NCBI RefSeq assembly: GCF_040412425.1
Contig: NC_089749.1
Coordinates: forward strand, 10,739,662-10,803,661
DNA: 64,000 nucleotides
DNA from: Macrobrachium rosenbergii
Lineage: Eukaryota > Arthropoda > Malacostraca > Decapoda > Palaemonidae
Reading direction: 5' to 3'
Position 1 is the first letter of the stretch. Every line of letters begins with the position of its first letter. The translations under genes and the position numbers were made by a program. The notes below the pieces were generated by a model. The model was not told where the DNA came from. It saw nothing but the letters and a program-made list of their open reading frames with translations, and did not search any database. This document shows positions 10,901 through 28,207 of the stretch, one piece after another.

Positions 10901-13900
10901 TTATTCACTAAAACTAATTAATAAAAACCCAATTAGTCTGCTTTGGACACTTTCTAATTAATAAAACCCAATTAGTCTGCTTTTACACTTATAATTAATA
11001 AAACCAATTAGTCTGCTTGGACACTTATAATTAATAAAACCCACTTAGTCTGCTTTGGAAACTTCTAATTAATAAAGTCCAATTAGTCTGCTTGACACAC
11101 TTTAAAACCCAATTAGTCTAATAAAATCTCAAAACCCAATTAGTCTGTTTGGACACTTATTCTTAATAAAACCAATTAGTCTGCTTTTTGGACACTTATT
11201 CTTAATAAAACTCAAATAGTCTGCTTCGAAACTTCTAATTCAATAAACCTAATTAATCTGCTTTGGACACTTATTCTCAATAAAACCAATTAGTCTGCTT
11301 TGGGCACTTCTAATAATAAAACTGAATTAGTCTGTCTTTGGACACTTCTAATTAATAAAACCCAATTAGTCTGCTTTGACACTTCTAATCAATAAAACTC
11401 TAATTAGTCTGCTTTGGACACTTCTAATTAATAAAACCAATTAGTCTGCTTTGGACACTTCTAATTAATAAAACCCAATTAGTCTGTTCGACACTTCTTC
11501 TTAATAAAACCCAATTAGTCTGCTTTGACACTTCAATCAATAAAACCTAATTAACTGCTTCGACACTTCTAATCAATAAAACCAAATAGTCTGTTTTTCT
11601 GACACTTCTAATTAATAAAACTCAACTAGTCTGCTTTGACACTTCTAATTAATAAAACCTAATTAGTCTGCTTCGACATTTTTTCAATAAAACCCACTAA
11701 AACTCAATAAACCCAATTAGTTGCTTTAGACACTTCTAATTAATAAAACCCAATTAGTCTGCTTTGGACACTTCTAATTAATAAAACCCAAATAGTCTGT
11801 TTTGGACACTTTCTAATTAATAAAATTCAATTAGTCTGCTTTGGACACTTCTAATTAATAAAACCCAATTAATTTAAGTCGACACTTTCTAATTAATAAA
11901 ACTCAATTAGTCTGGTTCGACACTTCTACCTAATAAAAACCCAATTAGTCTGCTTTGGACACTTCTTCTTAATAAAGCTCAATTAGTCTGCTTTGGACAC
12001 TTTAATTAATAAAACCCAATTAGTCTGCTTAGACACTTTTTCTTAATAAAACTCAAATAGTCTGCTTTGACACTTTTCTCAATAAACCTTAATTAATAAA
12101 ACCCAATTAGTGTGCTTTGGATTAATTAATTAATAAAACCCAATTAGTCTGACACTTTGGAATAAAACCCACTTCTACATTAATAAACCCAATTAGTCTG
12201 CTTTGGACACTTAATCAATAAACCCAATTAGTCTGATTTGGACAGTTTTTCTTAATAAAACTCAATTAGTCTGCTTCTGGACACTTTTAATTAATAAAAC
12301 TCAATTAGTCTGCTTGACACTTCTAATTAATAAACCCAATTAGTCTGCTTTTGGACACTTCTAATTAATAAAAGTCTTCAATTAGTCTGCTTTGACACTT
12401 CTAATTAATAAAACCTAATTAGTCTGCTTCTGACACTTTTCTTAATAAAACCCACTTAGTCTGCTCTGGACACTTTTCTCAATAAAACCCAATTAGTCTG
12501 CTTTGACACTTTTAATTAATAAAACCCAATTAGTTTGCTTTGGACACTTTTTTCTTAATAAACCCAATTAGTCTGTGGATGCACTTCTTTTTAATAAAAA
12601 ACCCAAAATAGTCTGCTTGACACTTTAATTAATAAAACCCAATTAGTCTGCTTTGGACACTTCTAATTAATAAAACCCACTTAGTCTGCTTTGGACACTT
12701 CTAATTAATAAACCTCAATTAGTCTGCTTTGGAACACTTCTAATTAATAAAACTCCAATTAGTCTGCTGGACACTTCTAATTAATAAAACCCAATTAGTC
12801 TGCTTGACACTTTTTCTCAATAAAACCTAAGTTTGTTTCTGACTCAAACCCAATTAGTCTGCTTGACACTCTAATTAATAAAACTCAAATAGTCTGCTTT
12901 GGACACTTCTAATTAATAAACTCAATTAGTCTGTTTTGACACTTCTCTTAATAAAACCCAATTAGTCTGCTTTTGACACTTTTAATTAATAAAACCAAAT
13001 AGTCTGCTTCGGACACTTTTTCTTAATAAAACCCAATTAGTCTGGGTTTTGGACACTTTTAATTAATAAAACCCAATTAGTCTTGTTTCGACACTTTTTA
13101 ATTAATAAAACTCAATTAGTCTGCTTTTGACACTTTTTCTTAATAATAAAACCCAATTAGTCTGCTGACACTTTTTCTCAATAAAACTCAAATAGTCTGC
13201 TTCGGACACTTTTTCTTAATAAACCCAATTAGTCTGCTTTTGACACTTCTAATTAATAAAATTCAATTAGTCTGCTTTGGACACTTCTAATTAATAAAAC
13301 CCAATTAGTTTGCTTCGACAATTCTTCTTAATAAAACTCACTTAGTTTGCTTTGGACACTTTCTAATTAATAAAACCCAATTAGTTTGCTTTGACTTCTA
13401 ATCTAATAAAACCCAATTAGTTTGTTTGACACTTCTAATTAATAAAACCCAATTAGTTTGCTTTGGACACTTCTAATTAATAAAACCTCAATTAGTTTGC
13501 TTTTGACACTTCTAATTAATAAAACTCAATTAGTCTGCTGACACTTCTAATTAATAAACCCAATTAGTCTGCTTTGACACTTCTAATTAATAAAACCCAA
13601 TAGTCTGCTTTGGACACTTCTAATTAATAAAACCCAATTAGTCTGCTTGGACACTTTTTTCTTAATAAAACCCAATTAGTCTGCTTCCGACACTTCTTCT
13701 TAATAAAACCCAACTAGTCTGCTTCGACACTTAATTAATAAACCCAATTAGGCTGCTGGACACTTCTAATTAATAAAACCCAATTAGTCTGCTTCTCGGA
13801 CACTTAATTAATAAAACCCAATTAGTCTGCTTTGACACTTCTAATTAATAAAACCCAATTAGTCTGCTTTGGACACTTCTCTCAATAAAAACTCAAATAG

Positions 13901-16190
13901 TCTGCTTGACACTTCTAATTAATAAAACCCAATTAGTCTGCTTGACACTTCTTAATTGATAGAACTCAATTAGTCTGCTTTGACACTTTTTCTTAATAAA
14001 ACTCAATTAGTCTTGCTTCGACACTTTTAATTAATAAAACTCAATTAGTCTGCTTTGGACACTTCTAATTAATAAAAACCCAATAGTTTGCTTCTGACAC
14101 TTCTAATTAATAAAACCCAATTAGTCTGTTCGACACTTCTAATTAATAAACCCAATTAGTCTTGTTCGACATTTTAATTAATAAACCCAATTAGTCTGCT
14201 TCGACACTTCTAATTAATAAAACCCAATTAGTCTGCTTGAAACTTTATTAATAAACCCACTAGTTTTGTTCGGACACTTTTTTCTTAATAAACCCAATTA
14301 GTCTGCTTCTGACACTTAATTGATAAAACCCAATAAGTCTGCTTCTGACACTTCTAATTAATAAAACCCAATTAGTCTTGTTGACATTTTTCCTCAATAA
14401 AACCCAATTAGTCTGCTTTTGACACTTCTAATTAATAAAACTCGATTAGTCTGCTTCTGACACTTCTTCTTAATAAAACTCAATTAGTCTGTTCGGACAC
14501 TTCTAATTAATAAAACTCAATTAGTCTGTTCGAAATTTTTAATTAATAAAACCTGATTATCTGCTTCGACACTTTTAATTAATAAAACCCAATTAGTCTG
14601 CTTCGGAAACTTTTATTTAATAAAACCCAATTAGTCTTGTTGGACACTTTTTCTTAATAAAACCAATTAGTCTGCTTCGACACTTCTTCAATAAACCCAA
14701 CTTAGTCTGTTGACACTGTTAATCAATAAACTCAAGTAGTCTGTTCTGACATTTTTAATTAATAAACCTCAATAGTCTTGTTTGGACACTTCAATTAATA
14801 AAACCCAATTAGTTCTTCTCAATAAAACCCAATTATTCGTTTGACACTTTTAATTAATAAAACCCAACTAGTCTGCTTCGGACACTTCTTTACAAAACCC
14901 AATTAGTCTGCTTGGACACTTTTTCTTAATAAACCCAATTAGTCTGCTTCGGACACTTCTAAAATAAAACCAATTAGTCTGTGTCGTACACTTCTCTCAA
15001 TAAAACCAATTAGTCTGCTTCGGACACTTTAAATAAAACCCAATTAGTTTGCGTATACTTCTTAATAAACCCAATTAGTCTGCTGGACACTTTTTTAAAA
15101 AAACTCAATTAGTCTGCTTCGGACGCTTCTACTAAAAAAACCTCAATTAGTCTGCTTCGACACTTTTTCTTAAAAACCCAATTAGTCTGCTTCGACACTT
15201 CTACTTAGAAAATCTCAATTAGTCTGCTTGGACACTTCTTCGAAAAAAACCAATTAGTCTGCTTCTGACACGTCTACTTCAAAAAACCTTAATTAGTCTG
15301 CTTGGACACTTCAATTAATAAAAACTTCAATTAGTCTGCTTTGACACGTCTTCAAAAACCCACGAATTCTTTAATTAATAAACCCAATTAGTCTGGCCAC
15401 TTCTTCTTAATAAATCCCAATTAGTCTGCTTCGGAATACGTCTACGGAAAAAAACTCAATTAGTCTGCTTCGACACGTCTTTCTTCAAAAAACCTCAATT
15501 AGTCTGCTTGACACTTTCCTTTTAATAAAACCCACTTAGTCTGCTTGACACTTATTCTCAATAAAACTCAATTAGTCTGCTTCGGACACGTCTACTAAAA
15601 AAATCTCAATTAGTCTGCTTCGGACACTTACTACTCAAAAAAACTCTAATTAGTCTGCTTCTGACACGTCTTTCAATAAAACCTCAATTAGTCTGCTTTT
15701 GACACTTATTTAAAAAACCCAATTAGTCTGCTTCTGACACGTCTCAATAAAACCTAATTAGTTCTCGACACTTAATAAACCCAATTAGTCTGCTTCGACA
15801 CTTCCAATTAAAAAACCCAATTAGTCTGCTTCGAAAATGTCAATTTAGTCTGCTTCGACACGTCTACTTAAAAAACCCATTTAGTCTGTTTGACACTTTT
15901 TCTTAAAAAAACCAATTAGTCTGCTTCGGTCTACTTAAAAATCTCACTAGTCTGCTTCTGGACATTGCCTATGAAAAACTCAATTAGTCTCCTTCGACCT
16001 AATAAAATTCAATTAGTCTGTTTCGTACACATCTGCTTAATAAAATTCAATTTAGTCTGCTTCAGGCTCACATATTCCAATTAGTCTGCTTCTTGACACT
16101 TTACTTAAAAATCTCAATTAATCTGCTTCGGACAAGTCTACCCACAAATCTAATTAGTCTGTTTCGTACACATCTGCTTAATAAAATTCG
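7926..16190. repeat. Large satellite array, ~38-bp monomer, about 200 copies
   Basis: The monomer consists of 'ttctaattaataaaactc', 'aattagtctgctttgg' and 'acac' (about 38 bp). The left edge (7,926-8,340) is diverged, with spaced 'tgtttcgtacacttttactt' units. From 8,380 to 9,600 copies are nearly identical. From 9,700 onward they carry many 1-3 base indels and an 'acccaatt' variant, and from 15,000 to 16,190 a 'cttaaaaaaccc' variant dominates. Each core monomer contains the inverted pair CTAATT and AATTAG around about 10 bases, and a TAATTAAT motif. The array is not coding. It lies only in the interval before gene A; the intervals before genes B and C lack it. Confidence 0.95.
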
Positions 16191-16213
16191 TGTTCTTATT
16201 ATTATTCATATTG

Positions 16214-16219
16214 AATCAA

Positions 16220-16272
<53 letters not shown>

Positions 16273-16279
16273 GCATTAT

Positions 16280-16315
<36 letters not shown>

Positions 16316-16318
16316 ATA
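16214..16318. repeat. (AAT)n and (CT)n microsatellites
   Basis: (AAT)n at about 16,222-16,271 followed by (CT)n to 16,315. They give poly-Ile, poly-Leu and Arg-Glu frames that are not genes. Confidence 0.9.
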
Positions 16319-16467
16319 CACACAAACGCATACTCTCTTATACACATACTGTAGGCACACACACTCCACCATTTCCGTAGAATTGAAATATAAACTCTGT
16401 TGAAATATGATCCTGAGAATTACATCTGTACTTCTTTTCCAGTCGTAAGTCAACAATTGCTTAAATG

Positions 16468-17990
<1,523 letters not shown>

Positions 17991-17992
17991 AA

Positions 17993-17993
<1 letters not shown>

Positions 17994-18030
<37 letters not shown>

Positions 18031-18119
18031 ATTTCAAATATGCCAGTAAGTATTTTGTCTCCGCAAGTGTTGTCGTGTAAAGATATTATCAATAAACTGC
18101 AAGCTGTTTTTCTGTCAGT
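17994..18119 (+). promoter_or_regulatory. Putative core promoter of gene A
   Basis: In order: (CT)n at 17,994-18,028, the element CTCCGCAAGTGTT at 18,059-18,071, a TATTA box near 18,084 and an arthropod initiator TCAGT at 18,115-18,119 about 33 bases downstream. The same order and similar spacing occur before genes B and C, which supports function. The start site is inferred, not observed. Confidence 0.45.
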
Positions 18120-18198
18120 GGCAGCCAGTCATCTGAGCTGGGTGAAAAGTTTCGCTGATCAGTTGTGAAGGAACTAGTGAACACTCAGAATTGTCAAC

Positions 18199-20679
<2,481 letters not shown>

Positions 20680-21320
20680 TAATTTCAAAATCTGACTGAG
20701 AAAGAGGTTTACTGCCACAACTGATTTAGATAGTCCATGTTGAAACATTCAGATGTACACTTATATACAATACGTGCTGTTATTGCAGAGATTGAGTGTC
20801 AAAAACAATTTTTAAATATACCCAAATAAGAACCCTTCATTCCCTGGAAAACTAAGGAATAGGGCATACTTGAAGAAAAATCTAGCATGTCAACATTTCT
20901 GTGATTTTTTAAGAATATCAATAAGACTAAATTTTAGCACTAAAATCTTAATGCAGTACTTACAAGTAAATTAATTTGAGCTTTGCAATATTTCGAAAGG
21001 TATTCATAAGGTTCCAATCAACCTGAGCGAAAAGAACATTTGATAATTTTGTCAGCTTATCAACCACATATACTTGCTCTAAGAATGGCATGGTACTACT
21101 TCCCTTATGAATGGAGACTCAGCCTATTTTTCCTTTGAACGTAACACATTCAAAATCATGTATTTTTTTGTTAAAACATAAATGCTTTCATTTTTTTATT
21201 TGGTAAGGAATAACCATGCTGATTTTACTATGATGAAATCATGATGGTGAATTAATTACTATTTTGCTTCTAATGAATTTTTAATTGGTATAAAGATAAA
21301 AAAACTGTTCATTTACAGAT
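20680..21320. repeat. 3' flank module of gene A
   Basis: Matches 154-770, 33,247-33,830 and 59,464-60,060 over most of its length, including 'taacacattcaaaatc' and the 'gaattaattac' region. It probably contains the 3' untranslated region. No further gene is seen. Confidence 0.6.
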
Positions 21321-21444
21321 TAAATTTTTCTGAAACACTGCACCTCACTTAGGAGCGGCACCGATCACTCGAGCACTGAACCACTGATTCTGCACAGTGT
21401 CGTGGCTTGTCACCACCATAATGTTGATTCACTGGTTGTCCTTA

Positions 21445-21451
21445 GATATAT

Positions 21452-21542
<91 letters not shown>

Positions 21543-21543
21543 A

Positions 21544-21613
<70 letters not shown>
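21445..21613. repeat. Compound (TA)n-(TG)n-(TA)n microsatellite
   Basis: (TA)n to 21,489, (TG)n at 21,490-21,540 and (TA)n at 21,549-21,613. Confidence 0.9.
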
Positions 21614-21619
<6 letters not shown>

Positions 21620-22430
21620 CATTTATACTCCTATGAGCACTCAACGAACTCAGTTGTATTTGTCCAACTCATTTCACGAGCAGGTCCAACCGAATGAGTA
21701 TTTGATATTATTTCATCAATTATATACTGTTAACTTACGAACGACAATATTTGCATATTTGCAATACTGCCTTAGAATGATCAACTGATACTTTCAGTAT
21801 TAAGCCAATAACTTTATCCTGTTTTCCACCAGTTAGTAATTGCTGTATTAGTTCCACAGAGACTGGCCAGTCTTTATTCCTTTTGCTTCCAGCACTCCAC
21901 CGAGGAGAACTTGGATCACCTGGTAAAAGGCTCGGCAAGACCTCACATCAATATCATGTTGACGGATGAGCAACCCACTACGGGAGTGACACACACCTCA
22001 AATATCCTTCAGAACATTGGGGTACAAGACATGGACTAGGTTGGTGTGTTATGCCTTGGCTTCGGGCCGTGGTGCAGACGTGCAGCTTCTGGATAGAGTG
22101 GACGAGATGCGGACATGCAGTCTGAGAGAATTTCTCTACAGGTTTGTTGTTTCAAGATTTGGTTTCTTCCTTCCTCATTCTTTCTTAGTCAAGTCCCTTT
22201 TTGTGCTGTTTGTGTATGTTGGTGGGAAATGTTAAGGGGGTGCAGATATAAATGACAACCTTCTTTTTCTCTGGCAAACTGTTTAGATTTGTCATGGTAA
22301 CGAGGTTTTAGCACTGTTTTGGTGTAATAGTGAAGACAAGTGTCTGAAATATAGACACTGATTTTATGAAAGTTTAACAAACAAAAAAAGTAAGAAATGT
22401 ATTTGAACATCATTTTGTTACTCCACTTAT
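21614..22430. other. Unassigned DNA, possibly retroelement-derived
   Basis: A minus-strand frame (21,735-21,938) and a + frame (22,017-22,235) have somewhat protein-like composition, but no domain is recognised. GC content at 21,880-22,140 is higher than the surroundings. It sits next to a LINE RNase H fragment, so it could be part of an older retroelement. Confidence 0.25.
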
Positions 22431-22823
22431 ATCATTAGTTGTGGTCAAGACTATGAAGGTGCCGAGGACGAAGTGAGGACGAACATGTACTGACTCCTCG
22501 TGAAGAAGTGATGATGTTATCTGGACCCGTAAGTTTCTATCGTACGATCCTTCAGTCCAAAATCTCTCCAGATTGGTATATTTCTCTTTGTATGATGGCC
22601 TTAGTTTTTAAGGTGGGAACAGTGTGGGCTCATATATTGCCGTGAGACTGCCCAATAAGCTGTTGTTTTGATTACAGGAGAATTGTTATGCAATTACGAG
22701 AGTAAAGTCTTGTCGAACTACTCTGCTGAAAGAAAGACTGAACTTTCGGCCTCCTGGAAGCATGGTAAATTTCGAGGCTTATTTTAGGAAATAAATAGCC
22801 TCTTCATCTCTGGAAATACGTTG

Positions 22824-23530
22824 TGTATTTACAGATGGTTCTAAATCCAGTGCTGGTGTTAGATTTGGAGTGTACAATAATGAATTTTATTGTACAGGTG
22901 TATTTCCCACCATAAAGTCCATTTTTACAGCAGAATAATAATATACCATTTTAGCTGCCATGAAGAGAGTATCAACATTGGATGGAGGAAGTTTTATTAA
23001 TTTGTGACACAAAAAGTATATGGACAAGGGCTTGGTGTCTAATTCACTGAGGTGTACAAGTGGCATTCCGTTGTATGCCATCACATGTAGGAATCCAGGA
23101 CAAGAGAAAGGCAGACACATTAGTAAACCAAACTGCAACTGAATTACTTCCAAGATGTCCGCAAACAACTGGCAAAAAAGTAGGGACTTGGTGAACGCAG
23201 ACAAATGAAAGAAAGCACGAGTTTTTTGTCTCCCTGTGAAGTGGGAATATGCCCAGGAGATTGGAGACGACATTATGCTGGTTGCGCGCAGGCCATACAT
23301 ACTTGAAGCATAAGTACTTGATGTGTGATGGTTACCAGTCTTTCTGCGGCAATTGTTTAGTCCCATTCTTGGCTGGATGCCTAAGTTTTGGGAATCTTAG
23401 AAATCGACACCTCTCTGAGGTTCGTGGCGTGCCAAGGTCTTTGAAGAGGTTGTGGTATATGCAGCCAGTGGTATTTTTAGATTTATTGAAGAAGCAGGTC
23501 TTCTGGAAAAGCTTTAGTTTTTAAATATTT
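22824..23530 (+). pseudogene. LINE RNase H and 3'-end fragment, broken
   Basis: The + strand reads FTDGSKSSAGVRFGVY, the first catalytic-Asp block of a Jockey-type RNase H domain. It continues through recognisable but stop-interrupted blocks to HTYLKHKYLM and a CxxC pair typical of the zinc knuckle after RNase H. The second catalytic region and the His block carry stops and frame changes. The 159-codon minus-strand ORF at 22,887-23,366 is a shadow of this domain. It is a dead copy; an RT part adjoining it was not found. Confidence 0.7.
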
Positions 23531-24870
23531 TCGTTGTTTTAATTGCTGTGTTATCATATTCACAGTGCCTCTTTTAATATATTCTTTATCTTGTTTGATA
23601 TTGGTTTCAGTGATCCCAGTAGTTGCAAACCCAGATCACTTAAACTATTCATTTATTCCCGAATTCACGTTGTACTTAGGGGTTGGAATCGACCTATTTT
23701 CACTATGATTGCCAAGTGTTTAGTTTGTTAAAAAAAATGGTCATATTTGATTCTGTGACAGATTCATCATAAAACAGCTACATTTCTAGACCATGCGAAA
23801 AGTTGTAAGTAGTTAATCTAGATCACTTAAAAGATTTTGGGTAAACATCACCTAGACTACTTAAGAGTGGTATATAAATGTCATGTAGACCACTTAAACG
23901 ATCGTCAGATAACGTCATCTTGACCACATAAAATGGTTATAACTAAGAATCATCTAAACTAGAGAAGAAGTTCTGTTGTAAGCAGATGTGACCTAGATCA
24001 CGGATCTGTCCGTTTCCCGCATCAGGCTTAGAACAGCGTCCTTGATTGGAAAAATAATTGTACAGTACATGAACAATGAAACTCCTCAGTCGGGAAGTGA
24101 ATGCTGTACAGGGCTTATTGCTTTCCTCCTTCTAGTTTGTTGTATTATACATTTGTTCCGTGCTCCGTAGACGTTAATTGTATGATGTTCAATAAATTGT
24201 TCTAATGCCGTTTTTGGTTTTTCGTTGGACTCAAATTATTATTCAATCCCAGAAAGAGGGTCTGTGTTTTAGGCCACATCTGAGATTTCCTCTCGTATCG
24301 AAGTGACTGAGATAAACGTATACAATTCTCGCAACGCATGGTTCAGTGTCTGTTTTTTCGCCCTCTTCTTCCAGGTTTTGGAATGCTTTCCCCGCTTCAG
24401 TAATTTCTGACTTACAGGAGCCGTATCACTTCATACTGGAATAAATAACACCAGATAATTCACAGTCGCAGAGTCAGTCCTTTGAGGTTACGCCCCCTTC
24501 GGCTGCCTGTCATTACTTGCCGTGGCGTCCTTGGAAATCAATAAGAAACAACGAATTTTCAAGTAAGCGATAACCTAACTACCTGGTGTCTTTCACAGTA
24601 AAGATTTAACCTGCCATAGTTCTGGTAAACAAACTATGTGTGTCAGACTGATATCCTCGGACACCATTATGATCAGGTGTTACATGAAGGGCATTTTAAA
24701 GGGCATCGCTAACGAGGACAGTTTCACAAGAATTCCTCCAGGCCTCAGGTGGCTTTAAGGCCATAAACTGAGCTGAATCAGGTTGGTCTCTTCAGAAACA
24801 GTTAAGAACAGGTGTTGAGTAAAGGACGGCTAGGATTGCATCGTTAATGGAAATAGTTTCTCAAGAGTAT
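23531..24870. repeat. Pre-gene flank shared with 47,950-49,180
   Basis: Many segments match, e.g. 'cacagtcgcagagtcagtcctttgaggtta' (24,462-24,491 and 48,800-48,829, given here in part), 'acctggtgtctttcacagta' and 'gggcatcgctaacga'. This is the duplicon flank. No gene is seen. Confidence 0.6.
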
Positions 24871-24875
24871 TAGTA

Positions 24876-26252
24876 GTTAAGCTTTATACAGATTGCAGTA
24901 ACTACAGGCCAATTTCTTTTCTCCTTGTGCTCTCGAGAGTAGTTGAAAAACTTATGTTTAAGCCACTATATGTGTGTGTGGAATCCAAGGGATTGTTAGC
25001 TGATAGTCATTATGCATATAGAAAGCGGTTAGATACCTGCGATGCTCTTTCAGATTTGACAAAACCATTCGCAAGAGAGCCTTTATAAGGATTTTGAGTG
25101 TAGAGTAATTCAAATAGGTTTTGGTGATGCTTTCGATTAAGTAAGTTATATGGCACTTATTCATAATCCTCAGAATCTTGAAGTGGGTGGATATGTTTTA
25201 GGATTACTTCGAATTTTACAGGTACGCAGCAGCAAGTTGTTGATGGGATACTTAGCAAACCACGACCTCTTGTGTCTGGATTCTCACAGGGCAGTCTACT
25301 TGGTCCACTATTATGTTTAGTGTATACAAGTGATATGGTTGTTGGCCTGAAAAATAAGGCTGGTTGTTCAGTATGACGAAAGCAACGCTTGTGGGCACAG
25401 TGAAGTCTCTACTTATAAGAAATGAAGCTGGCCTTAGCCCGAATCGTGGCTTGGAGCGGATTAGTGGATGGTGTAGTCGGTGGGGTGTGAGGCTGAACTC
25501 CTGTAAAACAAAAACATTATTGATTTGTAGATCTCGTGCTGATTTTCCACCCTATTCTCCCTTTCAAGTGGCTGGGACCCTGCTGAATGAATGTGAAGCT
25601 TTAACTAAACTTGGTGTAACTCTGAACTCGCATCCTACTTTTGAGAAACATTCAATGAAATTGTTAGTAAATGCCTCACAGAAGTTAGTTATCGTACGTA
25701 AGGCCTCATATATTTATAACAGTGATAAAATCAAAGCAATCTCTTTTAGGTTGTTTGCCCTTCCTTTACTAAAATACCGTTATCTGGTGTGGATGTCTGC
25801 TTCCGGCAGCGATTAATTTCTTTTAGATAAAGTGGTTCGTGGTGGTAGGTTTCTGCTTCCTAACATTAGCACCTACGACTCGGACCATCGACGGATGGCC
25901 TCTTGCTAGTAAATTTTTCATAAGCTGAATTTTAACAGAGATCTTTCGCATTCACAGTTGATCTTTGATTCTCTTTTCCTGCCGATATGCAGTAAATGTG
26001 CCTTGTTGTCGAACTTCTCAGTTCTAGAGTTCATTTATTCCTGGCACTGTTGGACTGTGGAACGGTCTCCCTGAGGATGCGGTGCAACTGGAACCTCTAA
26101 AACAATTCTCCTAACATTTTAATAATTTAGTTACCTTTTATATTTATTTGCGAACACCACATTCTTTGGGAGGTCGAATTACGAGTCATGACTCCTTTGG
26201 CTTGTTTCATATGAATAGGTATTCATCTCCTGATTGATAATAATAATAATAA
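24876..26252 (+). pseudogene. Jockey-type LINE, 5'-truncated, broken (element F, left copy)
   Basis: The + strand carries ordered RT blocks with frame changes. These are NYRPISF near 24,900, a degraded palm region near 25,050-25,150, a GxxxGSLLGP block near 25,300, and a 150-codon frame 25,364-25,816 with ISGWCSRWGVRLNSCKTKTL, LTKLGVTLNS and ALPLLKYRYLVWMSAS. These are the post-catalytic RT and thumb motifs of Jockey-type elements. It ends in a 3' tail of 'gataataataat' at 26,252. It lies inside a minus-strand LINE (element R), and the arrangement recurs at 50,211-51,178. Confidence 0.72.
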
Positions 26253-27460
26253 TGCCTACTTCATTCGTGAATATGCGCCTGATCTCTATTCAAGGATTCT
26301 GCAACCACAGACTTACGGCATAGGGGAGGAACAACAGTTAGAACAGTAGCATCATCGTTGTTTCCAATGGATTAGCTCTCCAAACCTTGCCCCATGTCAC
26401 CAGTATAGCTAATAAATAGCAAAAGTTCAAAGAGCACTACCTTGCTGAACACCTGAAATGGCAATACTAAAGCTACTATGATGGCCATCAACACAGACCC
26501 TTTGGGTTCTTCTTATTACAAAAATTATTTAAAATATGAATTAAAGCTCATCAGTTCCCAATAATCTTGGCTTGTAGATAAGTGCTTTATGATTCACAAG
26601 GCCAAAGTCTGAACTGAAATCTAATCAGACCAAGCATGCCTCTGCACCCTCATCAAGAGCACTCTGCAAGATGGCGATGATGAAGAGTTCATCACAAGTA
26701 TCAGGGCCTTTATGAAACAAAAACTGTAATGCTGGTAACAGGTTATTATCTTCAGCAAACCTACAGAGTAGCCTGGAGAGCAGTCTGTCAAAAACCTTGG
26801 ACAAAACCGGGGGAATTGAATTAGGTGTACATTCTGAGGAGTAGCCATGTTTCCATTCCTCCAAAACAAAAGGGAGACCTTGAAGTCCATCCAACTTTCC
26901 GAAAATATTGCGGATTCTAGGATCAATGAAATCAGCAGTATTTTTAGGAAATATTGTAAAGATTCCATCAGGGTCTATGCCGTCGTAACTGCCAAGCCCC
27001 TGAAGCAAAGGTTTGACTTCTCTAAGTTAAAGTATATCTTAATTTAAGCAGACCACTGAGCTGTTGACTTCTCCAACTCAGAAGGCAATTGAACAGAACT
27101 TAGGTTCTGGAAAGCATAACTGAGGCAACACTAAGGACTCGTCACACTGTTTGCTCACAAGGACTTGAGCCAAAACGTTTGTTTTCTATTTAGAGCAATA
27201 TACAGCAGTTCCATTAGATCCTACATGGGGAGGCATGCTAGAATCAACTGCAGAGAGTGATGATTTATTGGTAGACCACCACTTCTAGTCATCACCACTG
27301 GAGGGCAAGATCTCTTTCACACCTTAACTATAAGCTCTCTCACCTCTCTCATAGACTACCTGAGCTTGTCTTTTAAGTCCAGTGATATTAAGTCATAAAA
27401 TGTTCGATCGATTGTTCCTCTTTAAATGATAATTTTTGTTTGTTTTTCGTGATAGGCCCG
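26253..27460 (-). pseudogene. LINE reverse transcriptase fragment (element R, 5' part, left copy)
   Basis: The minus strand reads GLGSYDGIDPDGIF, then VLSKVFDRLLSRLLCRFAED and ALDEGAEACLV in frames broken by indels. These are the pre-RT and early RT blocks of a second Jockey/CR1-type LINE. It stops abruptly at the tail of element F. Its 3' half is absent here but present at 49,480-50,210 in the other duplicon. Confidence 0.68.
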
Positions 27461-27885
27461 CTTACATGCAGCATTAAACCATAGCTTCTTATCTTTAAGA
27501 CGAAAAATATCATTTATATACTGCAGAACTAACACCCTCCCTCTGTGTGCTTAGAGACTTGCGATCTTACACGCCTGAATTACTTAAGAGGACATGTCAA
27601 ATAAGTGTTTTCCTACTGGGCCACATTCTGTGGAAATTTGATTTTTTCCAGGTGAAAGAGAATTTTAACTTGAGTTCTTCCCTACCTCTGCAGTTCTACA
27701 AGTAAGGAAAAATGGTTTTGTACGTGAAATTTATTTCTGTACAACATTCAAGCCTAGTGTTTACTTTCTGTTCAGTCCTGCTTGTGAGACTTACTCTCTC
27801 AGATACCAAGATACAAAGAGCGATGACTTTGGTGAAAAGAGAAAGAATGCATTGAGCATCTCTGGGCCCCGTAGAGGTGGGGGGA
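27461..27885. repeat. Upstream flank of gene B
   Basis: Matches the flank before gene A (17,640-17,880) and gene C (52,405-52,640), for instance 'ctctgtgtgcttagag'. No gene is seen. Confidence 0.5.
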
Positions 27886-28185
27886 GGGGGCTAGTGCCGT
27901 TAGTGCACTTCACATGGTGCACTATAGGCATTACTTAGGTTCTTTGCAGCGTCCCTTCGGCCCCTAGCTCCAATCTCTTTCATTTATTTACTGTAGCTCC
28001 GTTCATATTCTTTCTTCCGTGTGACTTTCCACCCCAGGCAACAATTGTTTCATAATGCAACTGCGAGGGAGGTTTTCCTCCTGCTACACCTTTCAAACCT
28101 CCTTACTGTGTTTCCCTTGCATTGCTAAATGACCTCGTAGGTCCCATTGCTTGGCCTTTGGCCTATAATCTATATTCTAGCCCAT
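27886..28185 (+). mobile_element. ~300-bp SINE-like interspersed repeat, copy 3
   Basis: Same element as 808-1110, inserted about 150-450 bases upstream of the inferred start of gene B. Genes A and C have no copy at this position. Confidence 0.7.
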
Positions 28186-28207
28186 TATCATTCTCTGATA
28201 TATTAAA

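Noticed and set aside
8380..16100. Possible CRISPR-like array (regular short repeats)
   Set aside because: Repeats are adjacent with no unique spacers, there are no cas genes, and the context is eukaryotic. It is a satellite.
22887..23366. 159-codon minus-strand ORF as a gene
   Set aside because: It is antisense to a recognisable but broken LINE RNase H region on the + strand.
26621..27008. Host gene on the minus strand
   Set aside because: The residues follow LINE reverse transcriptase block order and recur at 51,300-51,900.
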